64,000 bases of DNA from Gemmatimonadaceae bacterium (GCA_013697785.1 JACCWE010000014.1:1-64000); one strand, 5' to 3'. Positions 17,927-30,435 are shown, counted from the first letter of the stretch. The notes: generated by a model not told the origin, from the sequence alone. Numbers and translations are program-made.

Positions 17927-18778
17927 ATGACGCGACACGACGACGAGCCGCGACTCGCCGAGCTGCTCAGGCGCACGGATGCGATCGCCGATGGCGAGTC
18001 CGCTGCGGACAACATCCCCACCGGCTTCCCGACGCTCGACCGCCTCCTGGGCGGAGGGCTCCGCCGCGGCGACCTCATCGTGCTCGGCGGCGACGTCGGC
18101 ACAGGCAAAAGTGCCTTAGCACTAGCGATTGCCCTGAGAGCGGCGGAAGCGGGAAATGCCGTGACATATCTTAGTGGTGAGATGTCTCCGTCTCGCGTGA
18201 ACGAGCGGTTGCTCGCGATCGAGGGACGCGCGTCGATCGACTCGCTGCGCTCCGGGACAGTGGATGAGGAGACGCGCGCCTCCCTTGGCGCCGTCGCGCT
18301 CCGGAAGCCGCACACGCTCCCGGTGGTGCGTGCGATGCCGCACGAAGGGAGCGACTCGCTCGACGCCGAGGCCAATCGCGAGCCGAAGCCGGTGCTCCTG
18401 GTCGTCGACTCGCTGCAGCACATCCACGGCAGTGGCGCGCCGGCCGAGAACAACGCGCAGGCCGTGCTCGCACTCAAGGAGATCGCGATGCGCAATCACA
18501 TCGCGGTGCTCGTCACGGCGCATCTCCCCGAGCTCCCGCCCAACCGCGACAACCTTCGCCCGCAGCTGCACGATTTCGGCGCCGTGGGTGCGATCAAGCA
18601 GCTCGCGGACGTGGTGCTCGGACTTTTCCGTGAGGAGATCTATCATCCGGTGCCCGGATCCGAGGGCGCGGCCGAGCTGGCGATTCTGAAGAACCGTCAT
18701 GGCCCCACGACGTACATCGATCTGTATTTTTACAAGCAGTGGCTCAGATTCGAGGACATGGTCGACCCGGATCGCTGA
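17927..18778 (+). CDS. DnaB-like helicase C-terminal (RecA-fold) ATPase, standalone
   Basis: 283 aa; IPTGFPTLDRLLGGGLRRGDLIVLGGDVGTGKSALALAIA (Walker A), PVLLVVDSLQHI (Walker B), LAILKNRHGPTTYIDLYF; no DnaB N-terminal domain. Confidence 0.85.
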   Translation: MTRHDDEPRLAELLRRTDAIADGESAADNIPTGFPTLDRLLGGGLRRGDLIVLGGDVGTGKSALALAIALRAAEAGNAVTYLSGEMSPSRVNERLLAIEGRASIDSLRSGTVDEETRASLGAVALRKPHTLPVVRAMPHEGSDSLDAEANREPKPVLLVVDSLQHIHGSGAPAENNAQAVLALKEIAMRNHIAVLVTAHLPELPPNRDNLRPQLHDFGAVGAIKQLADVVLGLFREEIYHPVPGSEGAAELAILKNRHGPTTYIDLYFYKQWLRFEDMVDPDR

Positions 18779-18817
18779 CCGCTCGTATATTCACCCTGTC
18801 TGCAGCGGACTACGGAG

Positions 18818-19561
18818 ATGGCTGGTCACAGTAAGTGGAAGCAGATCAAGCACTACAAGGCCGCCACGGACGCGAAGCGCGGCGCGCACTTCACCAAGCT
18901 GATACGCGAGATCACGGTGTCCGCGAAGGCGGGCGGCGGCGATCCCGCCGGCAATCCGCGCCTCCGCACCGCGATCGACATCGCGAAGGCCGCGTCGATG
19001 CCGAAGGAGAACATCGAGCGCGCCGTGAAGAAGGGCACGGGTGAGCTCGAGGGCGTCGATTACATCGAGGTCATGTACGAGGGCTACGGGCCAGGCGGCG
19101 TCGCGTTGCTCATTCACGCGGTCACCGACAATCCGACGCGCACGGTCGCCGAGGTTCGCTTCAAGCTCTCGCGCGGCAACGGCAACCTCGGCGCGTCCAA
19201 TTCGGTCGCCTGGATGTTCGAACGGAAGGGACAGCTCTACGTCGACGCCACGAAGTTCGCCGAGGATGCCACGATGGAGGCCGCGCTCGATGGCGGTGCG
19301 ACGGATTTTGCGCAGGACGGCGATCAGTTCGTCGTGAGCACCGAGCCCACCGAGCTGCACTCCGTGATGGGCGCGCTCGAGGCGAAGGGAATCACGGTAC
19401 ACGATCCCGAGATATCGATGATCCCGAAGCAGACGGTGCACGTCGAGGGACGCACGGCCGAGTCGCTGCTCAAGCTCATGGAGGAGCTGGATTCGCTCGA
19501 CGACGTGCAGAAGGTCGAAGCCAACTTCGACATGGACGTGGCCGAGATGACGAAGGCGTGA
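18818..19561 (+). CDS. yebC: YebC/PmpR family protein
   Basis: MAGHSKWKQIKHYKAATDAKRGAHFTKLIREITVSAKAGGGDPAGNPRLRTAIDIAKAASMPKENIERAVKKG - diagnostic. Confidence 0.97.
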   Translation: MAGHSKWKQIKHYKAATDAKRGAHFTKLIREITVSAKAGGGDPAGNPRLRTAIDIAKAASMPKENIERAVKKGTGELEGVDYIEVMYEGYGPGGVALLIHAVTDNPTRTVAEVRFKLSRGNGNLGASNSVAWMFERKGQLYVDATKFAEDATMEAALDGGATDFAQDGDQFVVSTEPTELHSVMGALEAKGITVHDPEISMIPKQTVHVEGRTAESLLKLMEELDSLDDVQKVEANFDMDVAEMTKA

Positions 19562-19571
19562 GTCGCACGCC

Positions 19572-20066
19572 GTGATCGTCCTCGGGATAGATCCCGGCAC
19601 GGCTGCGACGGGCTACGGGGTGGTTCAGGGCGAGCCGTTCGGCTCGCTCTCGCTCATCGAGTGCGGCGTGATCCGCACCCACGCGCGCGAGCCGCTGCCC
19701 TCACGCCTCCGCGAGATTTATGATGATGTGGTGCTGCTCATCGAGCGTCACAAACCCGATGCGATGTCCATCGAGGACGTTTTCTACGCGAAGAACGTCC
19801 GCACCACAGTCGTGCTCGGCCATGCGCGCGGAGTGATCCTCCTCGCGGCGCAGCAGGCGGAGCTCGCGATTCACGAGTATCCGCCGGCCGAGATCAAGAA
19901 GGCTGTGGTGGGCACGGGGAAGGCGTCGAAGGAACAGGTGCAGTTCATGGTGACGAAGCTGCTCCGCCTCAAGAGCGCACCTCAGCCCAACGATGCTGCG
20001 GATGGAACGGCGGCGGCGCTCGCCCACATCATGGGCGGCAGGCTCGCCGGAATGAAGTCGCGATGA
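19572..20066 (+). CDS. ruvC: Holliday junction endodeoxyribonuclease RuvC
   Basis: IVLGIDPGTAATGYGVV...SIEDVFYAKNVRTTVVLGHARGVILLAA...PQPNDAADGTAAALAH. Confidence 0.97.
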   Translation: MIVLGIDPGTAATGYGVVQGEPFGSLSLIECGVIRTHAREPLPSRLREIYDDVVLLIERHKPDAMSIEDVFYAKNVRTTVVLGHARGVILLAAQQAELAIHEYPPAEIKKAVVGTGKASKEQVQFMVTKLLRLKSAPQPNDAADGTAAALAHIMGGRLAGMKSR

Positions 20067-20665
20067 TAGGGCGCATTGCCGGGAAGCTCGTCGCCAAGGA
20101 GCTCGACCGCGTCGAGATCTTCACCTCGGGCGGCGTGGCCTACGAGCTCTCGATTCCGCTCGGCGTGTACGAGACGCTCCCGCGCATCGGCGAACAGACG
20201 GAGCTGCATACCCATCTCGTGGTGCGCGAGGATGCGTTTCAGCTCTTCGGCTTCGCGACGGTGAACGAGAAGCGCGTCTTTCAGCGGTTGCTCACTGCGA
20301 ACGGCGTCGGTCCGTCGCTCGCGCTGGGCCTCCTTTCGACGCTCTCCGCGGACCGGCTCGTGCGGGCGATCCGCGAGAAGGACATCGCGACGCTGCAGGG
20401 GGTGCCGCGCGTCGGGAAGAAGAAGGCGGAGCGATTGGTGCTCGATCTCTCGGACAAGCTGGATGATGTGGCCGGCTCGACGGTGGCATCGGGCCCGCGG
20501 GCCGAGGGGGCGAGCGCGGAGGACGCGATCCGGGCGCTGGTGTCGCTGGGCTACGCGACGATCGACGCCGAAAAGGCCGTGCGCTCCGTGATCGACACCG
20601 GGCCCACGAAGCTCACCGCCCCCGAGCTCATTCGCGCGGCGTTGGCGAAGATCGGCGGGCGCTGA
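20063..20665 (+). CDS. ruvA: Holliday junction branch migration protein RuvA
   Basis: MIGRIAGKLVAKELDRVEIFTSGGVAYELSIPL...LLTANGVGPSLALGLLSTLSADRLVRAI...VPRVGKKKAERLVLDL. Confidence 0.97.
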   Translation: MIGRIAGKLVAKELDRVEIFTSGGVAYELSIPLGVYETLPRIGEQTELHTHLVVREDAFQLFGFATVNEKRVFQRLLTANGVGPSLALGLLSTLSADRLVRAIREKDIATLQGVPRVGKKKAERLVLDLSDKLDDVAGSTVASGPRAEGASAEDAIRALVSLGYATIDAEKAVRSVIDTGPTKLTAPELIRAALAKIGGR

Positions 20666-20729
20666 TCCCGCTCGTCTTTCGCGCCGCCGCGCGGTTGCAT
20701 TGATCGCGCGTCGTGAGCAACTTCGAACC

Positions 20730-21883
<1,154 letters not shown>

Positions 21884-21887
<4 letters not shown>

Positions 21888-22924
21888 TCCAGGCGACGTC
21901 GCGCGCGGAGATCACGACCCCCGAGGTCATCGCCGACGAGTCGGTCGTCGAGCTGTCGCTTCGGCCGCAGCGGCTGGCCGAATTCATCGGTCAGCAGAAG
22001 GTGAAGGACTCGCTCGCGATCTACATCGAGGCGGCGCGCGCGCGCAACGAGCCGCTCGACCACACGCTCTTTTACGGCCCGCCCGGACTCGGCAAGACGA
22101 CGCTCGCGGAGCTGATAGGCCGTGAGCTCGGCGTCAACATTCACACGACCAGCGGCCCGGCGCTCGAGAAGGCCGGCGATCTCGTCGGCACGCTCACCAA
22201 TCTGCGCGCGCGCGACATCCTCTTCATCGACGAGATTCATCGCCTGAAGCCGATCATCGAGGAGTTTCTCTATCCCGCGATGGAGGACTACAGGATCGAG
22301 ATCCGCCTGAGCGATGGCCCAAAGGCGCAGACGATCACGATGCAGATCGAGCCGTTCACGCTGATCGGCGCGACGACGCGCTTCGGGATGCTCACGTCGC
22401 CGATGCGCGCGCGCTTCGGAATCCCGCTCCGCCTCAACTTCTATCCGATGGAAGACCTCGAGCAGATCGTGCTGCGATCGGCCGAAGTATTGAAAGTGGA
22501 GATCGATGAGGGCGGCGCGATGGAGCTCGCGCGCCGGTCGCGCGGCACGCCGCGCGTGGCGAACCGCCTGCTGCGTCGCGTGCGCGACTACGCGCAGGTA
22601 AAGGGGAACGGGCGCATCACGCGCGATCTCGCCGACGCGGCGCTCGCAATGCTCGACGTCGACCAGTTCGGACTCGACGACATGGATGCACGCATCCTCA
22701 AGACGATCATCGAGAAGTTCGACGGCGGTCCCGTCGGCGTGAAGACCATCGCCGCGGCGATCGGTGAGGATGAGCTAACGATCGAGGAGGTGTACGAGCC
22801 CTTCCTCGTCCAGAACGGATTTCTCCAGCGCACGCCCCGGGGGCGGATGGCTACCCACCAGGCGTACAGGCACTTCGGTTTTTCGCCTCCAACTGCACAA
22901 CCGGCCCAACCGACGCTCTTCTGA
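21884..22924 (+). CDS. ruvB: Holliday junction branch migration DNA helicase RuvB
   Basis: GTG start overlapping previous stop; [29 protein letters not shown]...[17 protein letters not shown]...[18 protein letters not shown]. Confidence 0.97.
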
Positions 22925-22970
22925 ATCGTCCATACAACACGGTGCGCCACTTGCGTGACCCGTTGGGCTC

Positions 22971-22984
22971 ACGTGCTAGCACGT
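22971..22984. promoter_or_regulatory. Perfect 14-nt palindrome ACGTGCTAGCACGT just upstream of the TPR-gene ribosome-binding site
   Basis: Sequence acgtgctagc|acgt is identical to its reverse complement; ATG at 22998. Confidence 0.4.
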
Positions 22985-22997
22985 CTCCGGGAGTTGT

Positions 22998-24056
22998 ATG
23001 GCCGTTTCCACCGAAGAACGCTGGAAAGAACACAACGAAACAGGTCGCCGGCACTTCGAACGCGCAGAATTCGCCGAGGCCGAGCAGCAGTACATCGCGG
23101 CCCTCCGGCAAGCGACGTTACTGGGCGCGGTCACGCTGACCGAGCTGGGACAAGTTGCGTTCAGTCTCCGCGATTTCACGCAGGCCGAGAGCTACTTTCG
23201 TCGCGCGCTGACGATTCGCGAGCAGGCGCTCGGCACGGAGTCGGTGGATCTCATGCAGGCGCTCAACGATCTCGCCGCGCCGTACTACTTGCGCGGTGAG
23301 CTCGAGCAGGCGGAGCGACTCTATCGCCGCGCGCTCACGATCGGTGAAGCGCAGCTCGGCGATCTGAGCCCCGACCTCGCGGTCACGCTCAGCAACCTCG
23401 CGCGACTGCATCAGCGCAAAGCGGATTGGCGCGCGGCCGCGCCGCTGCTTGGACGCCTCCTCGCGATCAAGCAGCGCTCGCTCGGAGAGTCGCATCCGCA
23501 CGCGATCTCGCTGATGCTCGCGGTGGCGAACGCGCGGAGCTCGCTCGGCGAGCACGAGGTCGCGGAAGAGCTCGTCCGCCGCGTGCTTGCGCTGCAGGAG
23601 CGCGCGCAGGCGGGCGACTCGGAAATGGTCCGATCGCTCAACGCGCTCGCAAAGATCTACATGGCGAGCGGCAAAACGCAGCTCGGCGGCGAGATCGCCG
23701 ATAAGGCGGCGCAGCGCCAGAAGCGCGTGGGCTCGGTGCCGCGCGCCCGGAACACGCGCGCCCGCCTCGATCGCGACACCCCCGATTTCTCCGCCGACAC
23801 GCCGCCGACTCCGAAGCCGCGCTCACGGCAGGCGGCGTCTTCGCTCGCACCGCCGACACCCGAATCCTCGAGCCGCATGCCCTCGCACACGCCGGACATG
23901 CGCGCGTTGACCCCGGATGGCGCCGGCACTCCCGCAAAGCCGAGCACTCCGCAGGCGCCGGGGCTGATCAAGGCGTATGCACAGATGATCGAGTCCGCCG
24001 AGGATGCGCGACGCGGAAAACACCGATCGATCTGGTCGAAAATCTTCGGCCGCTAG
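22998..24056 (+). CDS. TPR-repeat protein with Pro/Thr/Ser-rich C-terminal linker
   Basis: AEAEQQYIAALRQA, QAESYFRRALTIREQALG, EQAERLYRRALTIGEAQLG repeats; PTPKPRSRQ...STPQAPG linker and conserved-looking tail LIKAYAQMIESAEDARRGKHRSIWSKIFGR. Confidence 0.85.
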   Translation: MAVSTEERWKEHNETGRRHFERAEFAEAEQQYIAALRQATLLGAVTLTELGQVAFSLRDFTQAESYFRRALTIREQALGTESVDLMQALNDLAAPYYLRGELEQAERLYRRALTIGEAQLGDLSPDLAVTLSNLARLHQRKADWRAAAPLLGRLLAIKQRSLGESHPHAISLMLAVANARSSLGEHEVAEELVRRVLALQERAQAGDSEMVRSLNALAKIYMASGKTQLGGEIADKAAQRQKRVGSVPRARNTRARLDRDTPDFSADTPPTPKPRSRQAASSLAPPTPESSSRMPSHTPDMRALTPDGAGTPAKPSTPQAPGLIKAYAQMIESAEDARRGKHRSIWSKIFGR

Positions 24057-24076
24057 CCGAAAAATCTTCGGCCGCT
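24039..24076 (+). repeat. Short tandem duplication AAAATCTTCGGCCGCT x2 with hairpin GCCGAA-AAATC-TTCGGC at the end of the TPR gene (possible terminator)
   Basis: Copies at 24039-24054 and 24061-24076; stem 24056-24061/24067-24072 overlaps the stop codon. Confidence 0.5.
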
Positions 24077-24131
24077 CACCGCGCGGCGGATGGTATTGGC
24101 GTGCGAAAACGGTAGGCTCACAAGCGGTCTC

Positions 24132-24161
24132 TTGACAGCATCGCGCGCACGACGGAACTAT
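24132..24161 (+). promoter_or_regulatory. Candidate promoter upstream of GWxTD gene
   Basis: Perfect TTGACA at 24132-24137; weak -10 (aactat, 24156-24161); very close to ATG at 24167. Confidence 0.25.
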
Positions 24162-24166
24162 CTATC

Positions 24167-26344
24167 ATGCGGTGCGCAATACTCGTCCTTCTGCTTGCGG
24201 CCGGCTCCCTCGCCGCGCAGACGGATTCACAGGAAAAGCGGTTCGCGAGCGCCGACTCGCTGGCATCCGAGGGCGACTCTGTCGGCGCTCTCCAGATGCT
24301 CGACGCGGCCGTGCGCGCGAACGCCAGCGACGGCGAGGCATGGCATCGCCGCGGCGTGCTCGCGTGGCGCATGTCCGGTGCGGAGAAGCGAACGGGCTTC
24401 ATGAAGCGCAACGCGAACGAGGCGCTGCTCAATCTCGCCGACTCGTCGCTCAGGCTCGCCACACACTACGCGCCGGGATCGCCGGGCTATCTCGTCGACC
24501 TCGGGCGCTTCGATCTCACGTCGAACTCCGCAGCAGTGCGCGGGCGCGCGAAGCCGCTGTTCGAGGAAGCGCTCAAGGTCGCTCGCAAGGGTAAGGACCC
24601 CCTTGTGCTCTCGCACGCTGCCGACGAGATGGGAATGACGTGGTGGCGCAAGTACGAGGACATGGCGGACCGCAATATCTACAGCACGATCATCAGCAAC
24701 GTGAAGGACCGCACTTTCACGAAGGACCCGCGCTCGATCGCGTACTTCGTCGACCGACAGACGATTCGCGCAGCGGCGCAGGACTGGTCGGGCGGCCTCG
24801 AGTATCTAAAGGCATACGAGCTCTTCACCGAAGCCCTCAAGGCGCAGCCTGGAAATCCAGCGGCGCTCAAGCACGTCTACCGCGCACTCGTGGACAGGCA
24901 GCGGTGGGTCGAGCTCCAGCACCTCGCGCGTGTGCGGCTCATCGACGATCCCGCCGACGGATGGGCATGGCTCAGCCTCGGCCTCGGCAGCCACCGGCTC
25001 GGCGACGAGCATCAGGCGAGCCTCGCCTTCGACAGCGCACTCGCATATCTGTCGCCGGGCGAGAGAGCGCGCTTCACCAGTCTCTCGCGCATCGTCACTC
25101 CGAAGGACAGCGTCAGTCGCAATCGCCTGCCTTCGTCCGAGTTGGAGAACGATGAGCGCATGTACTGGCTCATGGCCGATCCGCTGTGGGCGACGCAGGA
25201 GAACGAGGGGCGAAACGAGTTTCTGAGCCGAGTGGTGTTCGCCGAGCTGCGATTCACGGTCGAGGAATTCGGAATACACGGAGTGGATACGGACCGCGGC
25301 GATGTATACGTCCGTTATGGGCCACCCCCGGCGGTGATCTCCTTTCCACCAGACGCGCTCAGGCAGGGCGAGCATCGCATTCGCATCCTCTGGTGGTACA
25401 GCACGGACGAGACCTTCCTCTTCCGGCAGCTACCCACGTACGGAGTTGCGACGCTCGATCCCGATGATGCGCGAGAAACGTCGAAGCTGCGCGACACCGT
25501 ACCCGTCGCGTGGACGAACGCCGGCGCGAAGCCGCTTGCAGACACGATCAACGTGAGTCTCGCGCGCTTCCGTGCAAGGAATGACTCGTCCGACATCTTC
25601 TTCGCGGCCGAGCTGCCGGTGAAGCACATGGTGCAGGACGTCGACCTCGCGAGAGGCGCGCTCGATGTGAATCTCGAAGCGTTCACCTGGCGTGCGAAGC
25701 CGGTCTACACCTCGACGCTGCACGAGACGATCGACTTCGCGCACCCCGAAGTGCGGCAGATGCAATCGTGGCGATTGCGGCTGCAGGCGGGAACGTTTCT
25801 CTATCGAGTAGAAGCACTGCAGCCGGATGCCGGCCGCGGCGCGCGCTCGGCCAGCCGCGTCGAGCTCCTGCCGTCGGGGGGCTTCGGGTTGAGCGACATC
25901 CTCGTCGCGGACTCGATATCGCCATCGGGCGGCGCGCCGGAGCGATGGTCCGACTTCAACATCGCGCCGAGTGTTGGGCGTGTACATCGCGGGAAGTCGT
26001 TCGCGATGCTCTGGGAAACGTACGATCTGCAGAAGGCCCCCAACGGCAACTCGAATTACGACGTCACGATCACACTTCGGCGGGAGCGGGGCGGCGGACT
26101 CGGGGCATTCGCGGCGAAGATCATCGGAGGCGTGAAGAGCGTGGTCGGCATTTCGAGCAGCGGGAGCGATCACATCTCGCTCACTTTCCCGCGCCAGGCG
26201 CCCGCGCGCGCAGTGGCCGTCGACTATGTCACGCTCGATCTCGGCGACGCGTCGCCGGGGAACTACCTGATCGACATCGAGGTGATGGACAAGACGAACA
26301 ATCGTCACGTGTCACGCGAGCGGCCGCTGACGATCGTGGAGTGA
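24167..26344 (+). CDS. GWxTD-domain-containing secreted protein with N-terminal TPR-like region
   Basis: Signal peptide MRCAILVLLLAAGSLAAQ; ...DERMYWLMADPLWATQENEGRNEFLSRVVFAELRFTVEEFGIHGVDTDRGDVYVRYGPPP... characteristic GWxTD block. Confidence 0.8.
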   Translation: MRCAILVLLLAAGSLAAQTDSQEKRFASADSLASEGDSVGALQMLDAAVRANASDGEAWHRRGVLAWRMSGAEKRTGFMKRNANEALLNLADSSLRLATHYAPGSPGYLVDLGRFDLTSNSAAVRGRAKPLFEEALKVARKGKDPLVLSHAADEMGMTWWRKYEDMADRNIYSTIISNVKDRTFTKDPRSIAYFVDRQTIRAAAQDWSGGLEYLKAYELFTEALKAQPGNPAALKHVYRALVDRQRWVELQHLARVRLIDDPADGWAWLSLGLGSHRLGDEHQASLAFDSALAYLSPGERARFTSLSRIVTPKDSVSRNRLPSSELENDERMYWLMADPLWATQENEGRNEFLSRVVFAELRFTVEEFGIHGVDTDRGDVYVRYGPPPAVISFPPDALRQGEHRIRILWWYSTDETFLFRQLPTYGVATLDPDDARETSKLRDTVPVAWTNAGAKPLADTINVSLARFRARNDSSDIFFAAELPVKHMVQDVDLARGALDVNLEAFTWRAKPVYTSTLHETIDFAHPEVRQMQSWRLRLQAGTFLYRVEALQPDAGRGARSASRVELLPSGGFGLSDILVADSISPSGGAPERWSDFNIAPSVGRVHRGKSFAMLWETYDLQKAPNGNSNYDVTITLRRERGGGLGAFAAKIIGGVKSVVGISSSGSDHISLTFPRQAPARAVAVDYVTLDLGDASPGNYLIDIEVMDKTNNRHVSRERPLTIVE

Positions 26345-27396
26345 CTTCGCCCGACGCGCACGCGCGCGGGACGCGCACGTCCGACTACGATTTCGAGCTC
26401 CCTCCCTCGCAGATCGCGCAGCTTCCGCTGCCGGAGCGCGACGCGAGCCGTCTCCTCACCGTCGATCGTGCGACGGGCGAGATCGCGCACCGGATGTTCT
26501 CCGACCTCCCTGTGCTGATTGCGCCGGGCGATGCGCTCGTGCTCAACACCACGAAGGTGATGCGCGCGCGACTGCTCGGCACGCGTGACTCCGGTGCGCC
26601 CGCCGAGGTTCTGCTCCTGCGCTCACTCGCGGATGGCACGTGGGAGGCGATGGTGAGCCCCGGCGGCAAGCTGCGGCCCGGTCGTGTGGTGCACATCGCC
26701 GAGGGCTTCGATGCCGAGATCGTGTCCATCACGGAGCGACGCACACGCATCGTGCGGCTGCTCGCCGGCGGCGACGAGGGCGCGATGATCGAGCGGCACG
26801 GCCACATCCCGCTGCCGCCGTATATTTCGCGCGCGGATACTCGCGCGGACGCCGAGCGGTATCAGACGGTGTATGCGCGCAACAGCGGATCGGTCGCAGC
26901 GCCCACTGCGGGGCTCCACATGACCGACGCGTTGCTCGGTCAGCTGGACGCGCGCGGAGTGCGGCGCGTGGATGTCGTGCTCCACGTGGGCGCGGGGACG
27001 TTCAAGCCGGTGGACGTGGAGGATCCGGCCGAGCATTCGATGCACGAGGAGAGCTACGAGCTGTCGGCAGAGAGCGCGCGCACGCTCAACCACATTCGCG
27101 AAACCGGCAACAGGATCTGGGCGCTGGGCACCACCAGCGCGCGCGCTCTCGAGAGTGCCGTTCGCGCGGACGGGACCTTCGCCGAGGCGCGGGGGGAGAC
27201 GCGGCTGTTCGTGCGCCCTCCCTATACCTTTCGAGGCGTGGACAAACTGATCACGAATTTTCATCTTCCGCGCTCGACGCTCCTGATGCTGGTCGCCGCG
27301 CTGGCGGGCTACGAACTCACGATGCGCGCGTACGGGGAGGCGGTGGATGCGGGTTACAGGTTCTATTCGTACGGCGACGCGATGGCGATCCTGTAG
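26341..27396 (+). CDS. queA: S-adenosylmethionine:tRNA ribosyltransferase-isomerase
   Basis: GTG start (VTSPDAHARGTRTSDYDFELPPSQIAQLPLPERDASRLLTVDRATG); GSVAAPTAGLHMTDALL; HVGAGTFKPV; ITNFHLPRSTLLMLVAALAG. Confidence 0.97.
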   Translation: MTSPDAHARGTRTSDYDFELPPSQIAQLPLPERDASRLLTVDRATGEIAHRMFSDLPVLIAPGDALVLNTTKVMRARLLGTRDSGAPAEVLLLRSLADGTWEAMVSPGGKLRPGRVVHIAEGFDAEIVSITERRTRIVRLLAGGDEGAMIERHGHIPLPPYISRADTRADAERYQTVYARNSGSVAAPTAGLHMTDALLGQLDARGVRRVDVVLHVGAGTFKPVDVEDPAEHSMHEESYELSAESARTLNHIRETGNRIWALGTTSARALESAVRADGTFAEARGETRLFVRPPYTFRGVDKLITNFHLPRSTLLMLVAALAGYELTMRAYGEAVDAGYRFYSYGDAMAIL

Positions 27397-28936
<1,540 letters not shown>

Positions 28937-28940
<4 letters not shown>

Positions 28941-29494
28941 CCCCGCTGGATATCTATGTCCTCGACGCGCCGATCCTTCGCCAGGAGACGACGGTGCTCT
29001 CCGAGGTGACGGATGCGCATCGCCGCCTGATCGATGACATGTTCGAGACGATGCACATCGCGCGCGGCATCGGGCTCGCCGCCACGCAGGTGGGGCGCCT
29101 CGAGCGCATTTGCGTGATCGACATCGACAAGGTGAAGTACGCGCTGGTGAATCCCGAGATCGTAGCGAGCGATGGGGAGCAGTCGGGGGAGGAGGGGTGT
29201 CTCTCGATTCCCGAGATCTACGGCGACGTGACGCGCGCGAAGCACGTGGTCGTTCGCGCGCTGGACCGCTCCGGGAAGCCGATCGAGATCGATGCGCACG
29301 ATCTGCTCGCGCGCTGCCTGCAACACGAGATCGACCATCTGCACGGGCGGCTCTTCATCGACTATCTGAGCCTGCTCAAGCGCACGGCCGCGATCAAGAA
29401 GTGGCGCAAGCTTCGCGGCAAGGACAAGTCGCTCACGCGCACCATGCCGCCACGAGAAACCGCGGAGCATCACGACCGGGACGAGGAGCTGTAG
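28937..29494 (+). CDS. def: Peptide deformylase
   Basis: GIGLAATQVG, EEGCLSIPEIYGDV, LARCLQHEIDHLHGRLFIDYLS (three PDF motifs). Confidence 0.97.
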
Positions 29495-30435
29495 TGCGTC
29501 TCGTGTTCTGGGGCACCTCGAGCTTCGCCGTCCCTGCGCTCCGCGCGCTGCTCGGCGAGGGCTTCGATGTCGCGGGCGTGGTGACGCAGCCGGACCGCGC
29601 GGTGGGGCGGTCGCGCTCGACGCTGGTGCCCTCCCCCGTGAAGAGTGCCGCGCTCGAGGAAGAGTTGCCGCTGTTTCAGCCGGAGTCGCCGAAGGATGAG
29701 GAGTTCCTCGCCGCGCTCCGTGCGCTCGAGCCCGATCTCAGCATCGTCGTCTCGTACGGGCATATTCTAAGCGAGTCGCTCATCGGGCTGCCCACGCACG
29801 GCACCATCAACGTGCATGCGTCGCTCCTCCCTGCCCTTCGTGGCGCCGCGCCGATTCAAGGCGCCGTTCGCGCCGGGCTCGCCGAGACGGGCGTCACGGT
29901 GATGCGGATGGTGAAGGCGCTCGACGCAGGCCCGATCATGCTCCAGGCGCGCACGCCCGTCGCGCGCGACGAGACCGCCGGCGAGCTCGAGGCGCGCCTC
30001 TCCGAACTCGGCGCGCTCGCGCTCATCGAGGCGCTCACGCTCATGTCGCTCGACAAGCTCACCGAGATGCCGCAGGACGATGCAAAAGCGACTTTCGCAC
30101 CCAAGATCATGCGCGAGATGGCGCGCGTGAACTGGAACGACGGCGCGGATGCGATCGGCCGTCACGTGCGCGCATACGATCCGAAGCCCGGTGCCTTCAC
30201 CTCGCATCGCGGCGGCGACATCAAGCTCTTCGGCGCGACCGTCGCCGATGCGCCCGCCGAGAGCAAGCACACGCCCGGAACCGTAGTCTCGATCGATGCG
30301 CGCGGAATGGTCGTGACGTGCGGCGCCGGCGCCGTGATGATCAGCTGCGCGCAGCCCGCAGGACGCACGCGGGTGGATCCGGAGGAGTGGATGCGCGGAA
30401 GAGGGATCGAGGTCGGAGATCGGCTCGGCGCATAG
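29494..30435 (+). CDS. fmt: Methionyl-tRNA formyltransferase
   Basis: GTG start 29494; VRLVFWGTSSFAVPALRALL...VVTQPDRAVGRSRSTLVPSPVKSAAL...NVHASLLPALRGAAPIQGAVRAG. Confidence 0.96.
   Translation: MRLVFWGTSSFAVPALRALLGEGFDVAGVVTQPDRAVGRSRSTLVPSPVKSAALEEELPLFQPESPKDEEFLAALRALEPDLSIVVSYGHILSESLIGLPTHGTINVHASLLPALRGAAPIQGAVRAGLAETGVTVMRMVKALDAGPIMLQARTPVARDETAGELEARLSELGALALIEALTLMSLDKLTEMPQDDAKATFAPKIMREMARVNWNDGADAIGRHVRAYDPKPGAFTSHRGGDIKLFGATVADAPAESKHTPGTVVSIDARGMVVTCGAGAVMISCAQPAGRTRVDPEEWMRGRGIEVGDRLGA

Noticed and set aside
25768-27396. 542-aa ORF starting inside the GWxTD gene
   Set aside because: N-terminal part is an out-of-frame reading; queA starts at GTG 26341.
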